A DNA stretch of 53,690 nt, taken from contig UCCS01000031.1 of NCBI GenBank assembly GCA_900470965.1, positions 1 to 53,690 of the forward strand, in the 5' to 3' direction. Below are positions 8,577 through 16,680 of this stretch, one piece after another. The notes under the pieces were generated by a model. The model saw only the letters and a list, made by a program, of their open reading frames with translations, made no database searches and had not been told where the DNA came from. Position numbers and translations under genes: made by a program. The stretch comes from Hyphomicrobiales bacterium (GTDB lineage: Bacteria > Pseudomonadota > Alphaproteobacteria > Rhizobiales > Rhizobiaceae). Every line of letters starts with the position of its first letter. Positions within the stretch are counted from its first letter, which is position 1.

Positions 8577-9680
8577 ATGCCTTCCATCGCATTCAACAAT
8601 ATCGTCAAGAAGTTCGGTGCACTGACGGTCATCGAGAACCTGAACCTCAGCGTTGGCGACGGCGAGTTTCTGGTGCTGCTCGGACCTTCCGGCTGCGGCA
8701 AGACAACGCTTCTCAATCTTCTGGCCGGGCTGCTCGAAATCGACGACGGGGAAATCCTCATCGATGAGCGGGATGTGAGCTATCTCGATCCCAAGGATCG
8801 GGGCCTCGCCATGGTTTTCCAGTCCTATGCGCTCTACCCCACCAAAACCGTGCGCGGAAACATGAATTTCGGGCTGTCCTCCCGCGGCATTACGCGGGCG
8901 GAGGCGGATAGGCGGATCGACTGGGCGTCCAAACTGCTGCAGATCGAGCACCTGCTTGACCGCAAGCCGTCCCAGCTTTCAGGCGGCCAGCGCCAGCGCG
9001 TTGCGATCGGCCGGGCGCTGGTCAAACAATATGGCGTCTGCCTGTTTGACGAGCCGCTTTCGAATCTCGACGCCAAATTGCGCAACGAGATGCGCATCGA
9101 GATCAAGAAACTCCACAACCAGCTCAAAAATACCGTCGTCTATGTGACCCACGATCAGGTCGAGGCCATGACCATGGCGACCAAGATTGCGGTGATGAAC
9201 AAAGGCGTCATCCAGCAATTCGGCACACCCGATGAGATCTACAACGAGCCGGCCAATCTCTTCGTCGCCGACTTTGTCGGCTCGCCGGCCATGAACTTGC
9301 TCGACTGCACCGTCAGGCGTGACGGCAGCGATCTCGTTGCGGTGGATGAGAAGGACAGCATCCGCATCAGCCTCGGCGACTACAAGTGGAAGACAAAAGC
9401 TGCTGAAGGCAAGCCCGTCAAGATCGGCTTCCGGGCAGAGGAGCTTCTGGTCGAGGAGCGCCAGGATGCCGGCAATACCGTGCGCTTCGACTGCCCGGTC
9501 GAATATTTCGAGAAATCCGGGCCTGACGCTTTCGCCTTCCTGACCATGTCGGGAAAGAGCATCGCCGTGCGCATCGATGGGCGCGATGCCAACCGCTATC
9601 GCGGCCAGCCGGCCCTGCCCGTTTATCTACCGCTGACCAAAATCAACGTCTTCGACGCGCCGACCGGCCAGCGCCTGTGA
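8577..9680 (+). CDS. Carbohydrate ABC transporter ATP-binding protein (MalK/UgpC type)
   Basis: The 367-residue ATPase of the CUT1 importer. It has Walker A GPSGCGKT (36-43), the Q-loop Gln82, signature LSGGQ (134-138), Walker B VCLFDE (154-159) and the switch His192 in YVTHDQ, followed by a C-terminal TOBE/regulatory region. Start 8577 follows AGAGGC 4 bp after the permease stop; the longer frame from 8448 is inside the permease gene. One oddity: the usual YALYPHM segment reads YALYPTK (about 85-90), close to the permease-contact region. Otherwise the motifs are complete. Confidence 0.95.
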   Translation: MPSIAFNNIVKKFGALTVIENLNLSVGDGEFLVLLGPSGCGKTTLLNLLAGLLEIDDGEILIDERDVSYLDPKDRGLAMVFQSYALYPTKTVRGNMNFGLSSRGITRAEADRRIDWASKLLQIEHLLDRKPSQLSGGQRQRVAIGRALVKQYGVCLFDEPLSNLDAKLRNEMRIEIKKLHNQLKNTVVYVTHDQVEAMTMATKIAVMNKGVIQQFGTPDEIYNEPANLFVADFVGSPAMNLLDCTVRRDGSDLVAVDEKDSIRISLGDYKWKTKAAEGKPVKIGFRAEELLVEERQDAGNTVRFDCPVEYFEKSGPDAFAFLTMSGKSIAVRIDGRDANRYRGQPALPVYLPLTKINVFDAPTGQRL

Positions 9681-9719
9681 TCAGAAAATGTGATGAGATT
9701 ACAAAGGGAGGAATGTTGC

Positions 9720-10967
9720 ATGACGAAATGGAAATCGCTGAAGAGACTATCGCTCCTGCTTGCCGCGACCACACTTGCCGCGAACGCCTGGGCAGATGAA
9801 GTCGTCGTCTATCACACCTGGTCCAAGCCATCCGAGATTGCCGCACTCGGCGTTCTCCGCGATGCCTGGGCAAAAGACGGTCACCAGTGGAAAGATCTGT
9901 CAATCGCCCATGATTCCGGCGCCAACGTCAGCCTGATGAACATGATCACCGGCGGCAATCCGCCTGCGATCTTCATGAATTCCGATCCCGGCATCTATAG
10001 GGATCTGAACAAGCAGGGCCTCGGCGTGCCGCTCACCAAGCTGTTCGACAGCATCGGCGCCACGAAGAACTTCCCGCCCTCGGTTCTCAAGAACATTACT
10101 GTCGACGGCGAGATCATGAAGGCGCCGGCAACGGTGCATATCGACGGGATGGTTTACTACAACAAACATGTCGCCGAAGCCGCAGGCGTCGACCCGAAGT
10201 CCTGGAAGTCGCTCGACGACCTCTTCGCAGCCTTCGACAAGGTCAAGGCCGCCGGCTATATCCCGATCGCCCAGGGCGGCGATCAGTTCCAAAAGGCCTA
10301 TCTGCTGCAGGCCCTGATCGCCTCGGAAGAAGGTCCTGACATCTACAATCGGTTCTATGGTGAAAAGCCCGACCGTACGGTGATCGATACGCCGGAAATG
10401 CGGGCGGCGCTGAAACGCTTCCGCCAGATCGCCGACCACACCGATCCAGGTTCCCCGAACCGCCAGTGGAACGACACGACCAATCTCGTTATTACCGGCA
10501 AGGCCCTGCTGCAGATCCACGGCGACTGGATGAAGGGCGAGTTCATGGCCGCGCAGAAGAAGCTCGGCGAGGATTTCGACTGCATCAACATCCCGGGAAC
10601 CAAGGCTGTCGTCGTTACCGTCGATTCCTGGGGCTTCCTCAACACCAACAATGCTGACACCGCAAAAGCCCAGGAAGACTTCGCCAAGCTCGATGTCGAT
10701 CCGAAGCTCAATGCCGAGTTCGTCTTGAAGAAGGGTGCAAGCCCTGTTCGTACCGATGCCGATACGACGAACCTTGATGCCTGCAACAAGCTCGTTCTGG
10801 AGACGCTGAAGGATCCGACGAAGCAGGTTTCCAACCCCTTCAATATGGCAGATGCTGACTGGTATCGCACCATCTGGCAGGAAGCCGACAAATATTGGAG
10901 CGATCCGAAGCGGACGGATGACGAGTTCGTGCAGGCGATGCAGGACGCCTACGACCAGATCTTCTGA
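9720..10967 (+). CDS. Periplasmic sugar-binding protein of ABC importer
   Basis: A 415-residue extracellular solute-binding protein (family 1, MalE-like). The signal peptide is MTKWKSLKRLSLLLAATTLA, with likely cleavage near ANAWADE. The mature part starts VVVYHTWSKPSEIAAL and has the two-lobe pattern with VHIDGMVYYNKHVAEAAG. GGGAGG lies before ATG 9720; an in-frame GTG at 9690 is less likely because it would spoil the signal peptide. It is the last gene of the importer operon and is followed directly by a strong terminator hairpin. The ligand is unknown. Confidence 0.93.
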   Translation: MTKWKSLKRLSLLLAATTLAANAWADEVVVYHTWSKPSEIAALGVLRDAWAKDGHQWKDLSIAHDSGANVSLMNMITGGNPPAIFMNSDPGIYRDLNKQGLGVPLTKLFDSIGATKNFPPSVLKNITVDGEIMKAPATVHIDGMVYYNKHVAEAAGVDPKSWKSLDDLFAAFDKVKAAGYIPIAQGGDQFQKAYLLQALIASEEGPDIYNRFYGEKPDRTVIDTPEMRAALKRFRQIADHTDPGSPNRQWNDTTNLVITGKALLQIHGDWMKGEFMAAQKKLGEDFDCINIPGTKAVVVTVDSWGFLNTNNADTAKAQEDFAKLDVDPKLNAEFVLKKGASPVRTDADTTNLDACNKLVLETLKDPTKQVSNPFNMADADWYRTIWQEADKYWSDPKRTDDEFVQAMQDAYDQIF

Positions 10968-10979
10968 CATCTCGCAACG

Positions 10980-11011
10980 AAAGAACCCGGCAGGTGACTG
11001 CCGGGTTCTTT
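10980..11011. terminator. Rho-independent terminator after the ABC operon
   Basis: A 14-bp perfect stem, AAAGAACCCGGCAG, with loop GTGA and CTGCCGGGTTCTTT. Its A-rich and T-rich flanks let it work in both directions, which fits the convergent arrangement of the importer operon (plus) and the VOC genes (minus). Confidence 0.9.
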
Positions 11012-11045
11012 CTCGTTATTTGCCACTACCGCAGAAACAGTCGGT

Positions 11046-11489
11046 TCAGACTGATTCTTTATGCAGTCTTTTGATGGCCTGCAGCTGAATGCAATCCGGC
11101 GCCATCTCCATGACCTCGATCTGCGTGCCATCGGGATCCTCGATCCAAGCGCCGCGATTACCGTCGATGCCGATCTTGGTCGGCCTTGGCTTGCTGGGCT
11201 GGATGCCAACTTTCGCAAGCTCTTCGAACGTCTTGTCGATATCTTCGACGGTGAGGCAGATATGGAAGATGCCGATGACGTCAGGGCCGGATTCCGGCCT
11301 CTTCACGCCCTTCGGGAAAAGCTCGAGGTATTGATCATCGTTGATGCGCAGATAGACGATCCATGCCTCGCCCTGATCGTTGAGCAGGCGCGTCATCTCG
11401 CGAAAGCCGAGCTTCTGATAAAAGGCCAGCGACTTGTCGAGGTCGTTGACGCGCAATGCGATATGGCCGAGATGATTGAAAAGATCCAT
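11046..11489 (-). CDS. VOC family (glyoxalase/bleomycin-resistance fold) protein, copy 1
   Basis: A 147-residue single VOC protein. The metal-ligand pattern of the fold is present: His in NHLGHIALRV, Glu in YLELFPKGV, His in IFHICLTVEDI and Glu in GTQIEVMEM. VOC enzymes are metal-dependent lyases, isomerases or dioxygenases acting on small oxygenated molecules. Its start lies 3 bp after the stop of the second VOC gene, so the two are co-transcribed on the minus strand and probably driven from the IclR operator region. Their similar layout suggests tandem duplication. The substrate is unknown; an epimerase or dioxygenase role in sugar breakdown is possible. Confidence 0.88.
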   Translation of the reverse strand: MDLFNHLGHIALRVNDLDKSLAFYQKLGFREMTRLLNDQGEAWIVYLRINDDQYLELFPKGVKRPESGPDVIGIFHICLTVEDIDKTFEELAKVGIQPSKPRPTKIGIDGNRGAWIEDPDGTQIEVMEMAPDCIQLQAIKRLHKESV

Positions 11490-11492
11490 GGC

Positions 11493-11927
11493 TCAGGCCC
11501 GCCCATTGATGCGGCGAACGGCTGCCGTCTGCATCGCATCTGTGCCAAGCTGCATCAGTTCGATGCGGTTGCCTTCAGGGTCGGCGATCCAGGCCTGATA
11601 GTTGTTGTCGACGCCGAGCTTCTTTTCAGCCGTCAGGACAACGCCGCGGCTGGTGATATCAGCGATCGCCTCGTCGATATTCTCGACTTCGAGGCAAAGA
11701 TGGTTATAGCCGACATTGGCAAAAGGCGGCGCGCTGTCGCCGACACCTTCCGGAAACAGCTCGATGAACTGCGTGTCGGTGATCCTGAGATAAACGATCC
11801 ACAGGCGGCCGTCGCGCTCCAGTCGGAACATTTCGTCGAAGCCGAGCTTGTTGACATAGAAGTCGAGCGAGCTGTCGATGTTCTTCACACTGACGGCCAC
11901 GTGTCCGATCGATTTCACACTCTTCAT
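11493..11927 (-). CDS. VOC family protein, copy 2
   Basis: A 144-residue VOC protein, paralogous to the gene after it. Ligand positions are His in SIGHVAVSV, Glu in FIELFPEGV, His in GYNHLCLEVENI and Glu in NRIELMQLG. GGAGGAGGAT lies 5 bases before its ATG, a strong ribosome binding site that makes this the first gene of the pair. It faces away from the IclR gene across a 258-bp gap containing the palindromic operator, so control by the IclR regulator is likely but inferred. Confidence 0.88.
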   Translation of the reverse strand: MKSVKSIGHVAVSVKNIDSSLDFYVNKLGFDEMFRLERDGRLWIVYLRITDTQFIELFPEGVGDSAPPFANVGYNHLCLEVENIDEAIADITSRGVVLTAEKKLGVDNNYQAWIADPEGNRIELMQLGTDAMQTAAVRRINGRA

Positions 11928-12048
11928 TGCATCCTCCTCCGTCTTTCCGTTTCACCGCGCGTACTGGCGCAGCCACTCGCCGAACCTCCCGATCCGGCAT
12001 CTTTTCGGAACGCCGCGTGCGGAATAAATCGACGTGACGTTTCTTATT

Positions 12049-12066
12049 TGAACTGATATAAGTTCA
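12049..12066. promoter_or_regulatory. Palindromic operator TGAACT-N6-AGTTCA (predicted IclR site)
   Basis: The same half sites and spacing as the operator at 6711-6730. It lies between the divergent VOC pair and the IclR gene, where an autoregulating repressor would bind. A second dyad, TGCGTG-N5-CACGCA at 12120-12136, contains another TGAACT and lies nearer the IclR start. Confidence 0.7.
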
Positions 12067-12185
12067 CTTAAGAATTTATCGGCATTCGCGTGCCGGAGTC
12101 AATCGAAAGGAGCCGCGATTGCGTGAACTCCACGCATTGCTTATGGAAGGCGAAGCATTGCCTGATGGGCCTGGCAGGATTTTCA

Positions 12186-13049
12186 ATGACCGACATTAGT
12201 GAAGACGCCGCGCAGAAATATCGTATCCCCGTCATCGAGCAGATGGTGGAGGTGTTCGCGCTTCTGGAACGAACGCCGGAAGGCGCGACGATCCGCGACG
12301 TGGTCAAAGCGGTACGGCTGTCACGCACCACCGTCTACCGGATGCTCAACACGCTGAGCGCCTACGATTTCGTGCATCGCTCGCCAGCGGGAAGCTATAC
12401 GCTCGGCCGCCGCCTCCTGACACTTGCGGCCCATGTCGCGCCGACCGTTGCGAGTTACGACCTGCTGGCGATCGCGCAGCCGCATCTCAACAAGATCTCC
12501 GAGCTTCTGGGTGAAGGCAGCAAGCTGACGGTACCGTCAGGCGACAATATTCTGGTTGTCGCCTCGGCGCAGGGACACGGCCAATATGCGCTATCGGCGA
12601 CGGCCGGCCAGCGCCTGCCGTTTCATGCAGGTGCCGCCGGCAAGATCCTGCTTGCCTTTTCACTGCAGGAGGACATCGAGCGGCGTCTGACCAAGCTCGA
12701 GCGCTTCACCAACCAGACGATTACCGATCCCAAGCAGATGCTTGAAGAGCTTGCGCAGATCCGCAATCAGAATTGGGCGCGGGACATGGGCGAGCAGATG
12801 TCCGGCGTTCACGCAATCGCAGCGCCGGTCAGAGATCATCAGGACACGGTCATTGCAGCCGTCAGCGTTCCTTTCGTCACAGGCGTCGACGAAAAGCGCG
12901 TAGCAGACATCAAGCAGGCGGTAATAGCCGCAGCTCAATCGATCACCAACGACATCCGATCCGCAACGCCCGCGGCGGGGCTCGCCACAGAGAAGCCTGC
13001 ACCAAAACGTTCAGCTCAGAAGACGGTGGCAAAGCCGGAACAGCGATAG
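12186..13049 (+). CDS. IclR family transcriptional regulator
   Basis: A 287-residue regulator. The N-terminal winged HTH runs through VIEQMVEVFALLERTPEGA and LSRTTVYRMLNTLSAYDFV, then comes the IclR effector domain with TAGQRLPFHAGAAGKILLAF. The start at 12186 has AGGA 6 bases upstream; in-frame ATG 12165 and GTG 12090 are weaker. The C-terminal 30 residues are a basic, Ala/Lys/Pro-rich tail (KPAPKRSAQKTVAKPEQR) outside the conserved domain. It probably controls both the VOC genes and the sugar ABC operon through the shared palindrome. Confidence 0.92.
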   Translation: MTDISEDAAQKYRIPVIEQMVEVFALLERTPEGATIRDVVKAVRLSRTTVYRMLNTLSAYDFVHRSPAGSYTLGRRLLTLAAHVAPTVASYDLLAIAQPHLNKISELLGEGSKLTVPSGDNILVVASAQGHGQYALSATAGQRLPFHAGAAGKILLAFSLQEDIERRLTKLERFTNQTITDPKQMLEELAQIRNQNWARDMGEQMSGVHAIAAPVRDHQDTVIAAVSVPFVTGVDEKRVADIKQAVIAAAQSITNDIRSATPAAGLATEKPAPKRSAQKTVAKPEQR

Positions 13050-13124
13050 ACGTCTAGCGGCCTAAGGCCTCTTCCCCTCGGCGGACGGTGCATTCGCGCA
13101 TCGCCCGACCGGCCGGGAGGAGCC

Positions 13125-14249
13125 CTACGTGAACTTGCCTTCCTTCAAATGCTTCGGGATCGGATCTGGGCGCCCGCAGCTGCTTCGGATGGAAACCGGG
13201 CGTCTCGACTGGGCAGACCGTTCAAAGGCGGTCATCACCTCGAGCGCATGAAAAGCGAGTTCCGACGAGACGCGATGTGGCCTGCCGGAACGCAATGAAT
13301 CGACCATCTCGGCAGCACCCAGTCCTCTCAGGCCGAGATGACCGGGAACGCCTTCGACATAGGGATGGTCGACCGCCACCTCCTCCCAGGCCTCATTTCC
13401 CTCGGCGAAGATCTCGACCTTGCCCGTGAAATTGTTCGGGTCCGGCGTTACCATCGAGCCCTTGGAACCGTAGATTTCGATCTGGTTGTGCTTGTGTTTG
13501 ATGACGTCAAAGCTTGTGGCGATCGTCACCGTCGCGCCGCTATGGAACTCCATGACGCCGGTCAGATGCGTCGGCGTCAGCACCTTGATCGTCTCGCCGA
13601 AACGTGGCTGCGTCTTCACAGTCCGCTCTATGCGGGTGACCTTGGCAGCGCCGAAGACTTCGCGAACCGGCCCGAGAAGAGCAATCAGATTGGTGACGTA
13701 ATAGGGGCCGACGTCGAGCATCGGCCCGCCGCCGCGACCGTAGAAGAAGGCCGGATTGGGATGCCAATGCTCGTGACCCGGCAGAAGCAGCATGGCGGTT
13801 GCGGATATCGCCGTGCCGATGCGGCCTTCATCGTAGAGGCGCCGCGTCAGCTGATGACCGCCGCCGAGGAAAGTATCGGGCGCGCAGCCGAGCCGCAGAT
13901 CGCCAGCGCGGGCAAGCGCCATCAGTTCCTCGGCTTCTTCCATGGAAACCCCGAGCGGCTTTTCGGAGTAGACGTGTTTGCCGGCAAGCAGCGCCTTCTT
14001 GCTGATCGAATAGTGAGCGGTCGGCGTGGTCAAGTTGATGATGAGGCCGATTTCGGGGTCGGCGAGCATTGAATCGAGCGACACCGACTGGACGCCGAAC
14101 TGCTCGGCAAGCTTGCGCGCGGGCTCTTGGTAGAGATCATAGATCGACTTCACGCGAATGAAATCGAACATATGCAGCGTCGCGACATAGGTGGCGCTGA
14201 TATTCCCGGCGCCGACGATGCCGACCTTCATGGGGCTGTTCCCGCTCAT
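13125..14249 (-). CDS. Gfo/Idh/MocA family NAD(P)-dependent oxidoreductase
   Basis: A 374-residue dehydrogenase with the N-terminal Rossmann motif VGIVGAGNISATYV and the family's EKP motif in VYSEKPLG, where the Lys is catalytic, followed by the C-terminal alpha/beta domain. Members oxidise sugars, inositols or sugar derivatives. GAGGAAC precedes ATG 14249; Met7 is another possible start. It lies 9 bp after a sugar isomerase/epimerase gene, the pairing seen in inositol (IolG/IolE-like) and 3-keto-sugar pathways. The LacI regulator upstream probably controls both. Confidence 0.92.
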   Translation of the reverse strand: MSGNSPMKVGIVGAGNISATYVATLHMFDFIRVKSIYDLYQEPARKLAEQFGVQSVSLDSMLADPEIGLIINLTTPTAHYSISKKALLAGKHVYSEKPLGVSMEEAEELMALARAGDLRLGCAPDTFLGGGHQLTRRLYDEGRIGTAISATAMLLLPGHEHWHPNPAFFYGRGGGPMLDVGPYYVTNLIALLGPVREVFGAAKVTRIERTVKTQPRFGETIKVLTPTHLTGVMEFHSGATVTIATSFDVIKHKHNQIEIYGSKGSMVTPDPNNFTGKVEIFAEGNEAWEEVAVDHPYVEGVPGHLGLRGLGAAEMVDSLRSGRPHRVSSELAFHALEVMTAFERSAQSRRPVSIRSSCGRPDPIPKHLKEGKFT

Positions 14250-14258
14250 TTGTGTTCC

Positions 14259-15188
14259 TCAGGCGATGATGATGTCGAGTTCGGCAGCGCAGTCGCGCAG
14301 GTAGCGGATGCCGCGTTTCATTTCGGAATCGAATTCCGGCGTGGCTTCCCGGAAATGGGTCCAGTGCGATGCGCCCGGTGCATCCTCGAGCTCCAGAGTG
14401 ATCGGTCCGGAATAGCCGATCGTTCGCAAGGCCGCGAAAATCGCCTTCCAGTCGATCTTGCCACGGCCGGGGCGCCAGTGGGCATTGGTGTGCCCTTCAT
14501 TGTCGGAGAAATGCGTGTTGTAGATCCGGTCTCCAAGCGACAGCACCACGTAATGTGGCATGTCACCGGCAGGAAAGAGATGGCTTGGATCGAAATTGAG
14601 CCCCAGATTGGGAGCGCCCGTGCGCTCGATCAACCGCAGCATTCCCTGACCTGAGCTGACCCAGCGATAGGGATGCGGCTCGATGGCGACACGCAGCCCG
14701 GCATCAGCGGCAATGGCGCAGGCTGCCGCGAAACCTTCGACGACGACCTCATATTCCTCCGCCCAATCCCATTCGGGCTTCACGACAGCCGACCATTCCT
14801 GGGCCGTCGGCCGCTGCAGGATCGGCCTGATATCCGATTGGAAAGGATAAGGCGTCATGCTTGTCATGATCGGCGTGCCGATCTTTGCCGCCAGCTCGAC
14901 GCCGCGTTTATAAGCATCCAGGTCTACGCGAGAGACCGGTGCGTTATCATCACGCGAAAACGGCAGATTGTAGAAGAAGTTGGTCAGGGTCAGCCCTTCA
15001 CCATCAGCGATCGACTTGAGTTCGCGGATCGTCTCGTCGGTGTAATAGCCGAGCATATCGACCGACCATGCAGTGAGCTCGAAACCCTTGCAACCGGTGG
15101 CCGCCAGCCGGCGCAGAGGCGCCGCATAAGGCGGATTCCAGTTGAACGTCCAAATTGGCGAACCGAAAAAAAGTGCTTGAGCACCCAC
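14259..15188 (-). CDS. Sugar phosphate isomerase/epimerase (xylose isomerase-like TIM barrel)
   Basis: A 309-residue AP-endonuclease-2/xylose-isomerase-like barrel. Recognisable metal-site strands are VAIEPHPYRW (Glu), LGLNFDPSHLF (Asp, His), YNTHFSDNEG (His) and GPITLELEDA (Glu). Start is GTG 15188 with GGGAGGA 6-7 bases upstream. It is the first gene after the twin LacI operators and is followed by the Gfo/Idh gene. A likely role is isomerising or epimerising the sugar oxidised by its partner. Substrate not deducible. Confidence 0.9.
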   Translation of the reverse strand: MGAQALFFGSPIWTFNWNPPYAAPLRRLAATGCKGFELTAWSVDMLGYYTDETIRELKSIADGEGLTLTNFFYNLPFSRDDNAPVSRVDLDAYKRGVELAAKIGTPIMTSMTPYPFQSDIRPILQRPTAQEWSAVVKPEWDWAEEYEVVVEGFAAACAIAADAGLRVAIEPHPYRWVSSGQGMLRLIERTGAPNLGLNFDPSHLFPAGDMPHYVVLSLGDRIYNTHFSDNEGHTNAHWRPGRGKIDWKAIFAALRTIGYSGPITLELEDAPGASHWTHFREATPEFDSEMKRGIRYLRDCAAELDIIIA

Positions 15189-15258
15189 GCCGTCCTCCCA
15201 TCATTGTCGTAGCGTCTTTGTCTTCCTTTTGGAGCGCTCCAACCCGCCCAAAAAGTCA

Positions 15259-15276
15259 ATTCGTAACGTTACGAAT
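15259..15276. promoter_or_regulatory. LacI-type operator, proximal copy
   Basis: ATTCGTAACGTTACGAAT is a perfect 18-bp palindrome with the central CG typical of LacI-family sites. It lies 70 bp before the isomerase gene. An identical copy lies 88 bp away. Confidence 0.85.
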
Positions 15277-15346
15277 GCATGGCAAAGCTTATACTGTCAA
15301 CGTCTCCCTCAACGAACTTTTTCCGCATTGCGGTAGGAAAAGACGA

Positions 15347-15364
15347 ATTCGTAACGTTACGAAT
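15347..15364. promoter_or_regulatory. LacI-type operator, distal copy
   Basis: Identical 18-bp palindrome to the proximal copy, just beyond the 3' end of the LacI gene. Two identical sites 88 bp apart centre to centre would allow a repressor tetramer, or two dimers, to loop the DNA over the isomerase promoter. Confidence 0.85.
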
Positions 15365-15396
15365 GACTTGACCCGCGCAATATTTCTGGGGGATTT

Positions 15397-16455
15397 TTAG
15401 CGCAGGCTGAATTCACTGCGGCGTTCGACAAAACTGGCGCGGACGATCTCGATCAGGCCGGATGCCGGCTCGCCCTGCATCGACCTGTAGAGGAGGTCGC
15501 TCAAACGCTGTCCGATGATGAAATTCGGAAAATAGTAGGTACTGAGCGGCGGATTGTAGAAATCGTGGAGACGACTGCCGGAATAGGTCAGGATGGAAAA
15601 ATCCTCGCCGACCTTTCGCCCAAGATCGGCCAGAGCGGAAACGAAGCCGAGGGCTGCCTCGTCGCTTGCCACGAAGGCGCTGGTGACCTGGGGATATTTG
15701 ACAAGCGCATCCACGGCAATCTTCTTGCCGCTATCAGGCGTGGTTGCGGTGAAGAACATCCGCTCGTCAGGAACAGTCAGGTTCCTGCGGTTGAACTCAG
15801 CTGTCCAGCCCTTGATGAATTGCAGGCTGTAAGTGAACTGGCTGGAGGGCGCGACCAGCAGCGGCGCCTTGTGTCCGGCATCGAGCAGTCGCGCCGCCGC
15901 AGCCGCGCCGATCTCCTCGTGGTCGATATCGATGCTCGGATGTTTGCTGAGCAGCTCGGTGCGGCCGAAGGTGACGAAGGGCATGCCGACTTCCAGCAGA
16001 TATTTCACCCGATCGTCCTGAGGCCTCGTATGAGTAAGGATGAGACCATCGACGGTCCCCTCCTCGACAAGATCCCGGACGGTTGTCAGCGGGTCGTCAG
16101 CCTGAAACTGTGGGGCGACCGTCGTGCGGTAGCCATGTTGTTTCATTGCGCCGCAGAAGCCCTCGATCAGTGAGGCTACCACGATATTCATCTCGCCCTC
16201 CCGATGGAACGGCATGATGACGCCGACGGCATGTGTCTTGCCTGTTCTCAGATTGATGCCGCCGAGGTTCGGTCGGTAACCGAGATCGGACGCGGCTTTT
16301 TTGACAAGGTCGATCGTCTCCCGGTTGACCTCGGGGCCATCCTTCAAGGCGCGGCTGACGGTCGTGACGGAAAGGCCGAGCGACTTTGCCACAGTGCGCA
16401 GGGTCACCCGTTGTGCAGCCCGGCGGGATGCCGCCAGTTTTGCTTGATCCGCCAC
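15397..16455 (-). CDS. LacI family transcriptional regulator
   Basis: A 352-residue repressor. The HTH near the N-terminus reads VTLRTVAKSLGLSVTTVSRA with the hinge DLGYRPNLGG, followed by a periplasmic-binding-protein-like effector domain (TGKTHAVGVIMPFH onward). Start GTG 16455 is preferred because GGAGGAAATCTGC precedes it; an upstream TTG at 16470 overlaps that site. It is transcribed in the same direction as the isomerase/oxidoreductase pair, with the twin operators between, so it most likely represses that pair. The effector sugar is unknown. Confidence 0.94.
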   Translation of the reverse strand: MADQAKLAASRRAAQRVTLRTVAKSLGLSVTTVSRALKDGPEVNRETIDLVKKAASDLGYRPNLGGINLRTGKTHAVGVIMPFHREGEMNIVVASLIEGFCGAMKQHGYRTTVAPQFQADDPLTTVRDLVEEGTVDGLILTHTRPQDDRVKYLLEVGMPFVTFGRTELLSKHPSIDIDHEEIGAAAAARLLDAGHKAPLLVAPSSQFTYSLQFIKGWTAEFNRRNLTVPDERMFFTATTPDSGKKIAVDALVKYPQVTSAFVASDEAALGFVSALADLGRKVGEDFSILTYSGSRLHDFYNPPLSTYYFPNFIIGQRLSDLLYRSMQGEPASGLIEIVRASFVERRSEFSLR

Positions 16456-16641
16456 GCAGATTTCCTCCAATTTGACAGCCGATGTCCTTGCTGGACCACG
16501 GCGATCTCTAGCCTATCATGGGAGTTTCGTCCAAAGGGAGCGGCGGAATCCGAAGCCGACATCTGCGAATTCCCGACGCCATCGGTCGTTGACAGCAACA
16601 GCTCCGGCTAGCCACGCGGCCGCCGTTCCCGTAATAAGCGG

Positions 16642-16657
16642 ATAACCATTTAGTTAT
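16642..16657. promoter_or_regulatory. Possible operator ATAAC-N6-GTTAT
   Basis: A short dyad about 25 bp before the aldo/keto reductase start. Arms are only 5 bp, so it could be chance. No known regulator is tied to it. Confidence 0.25.
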
Positions 16658-16680
16658 TTCGCAACCCCTGAGGTATCATC

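Noticed and set aside
9900..10970. A 356-codon open frame on the minus strand
   Set aside because: It lies wholly opposite the sugar-binding protein gene, has no family-like motif and follows from GC-rich codon use.
11061..12056. A 331-codon open frame on the plus strand
   Set aside because: It is antisense to both VOC genes, whose metal-ligand motifs and RBS are clear; the plus-strand translation has no recognisable domain.
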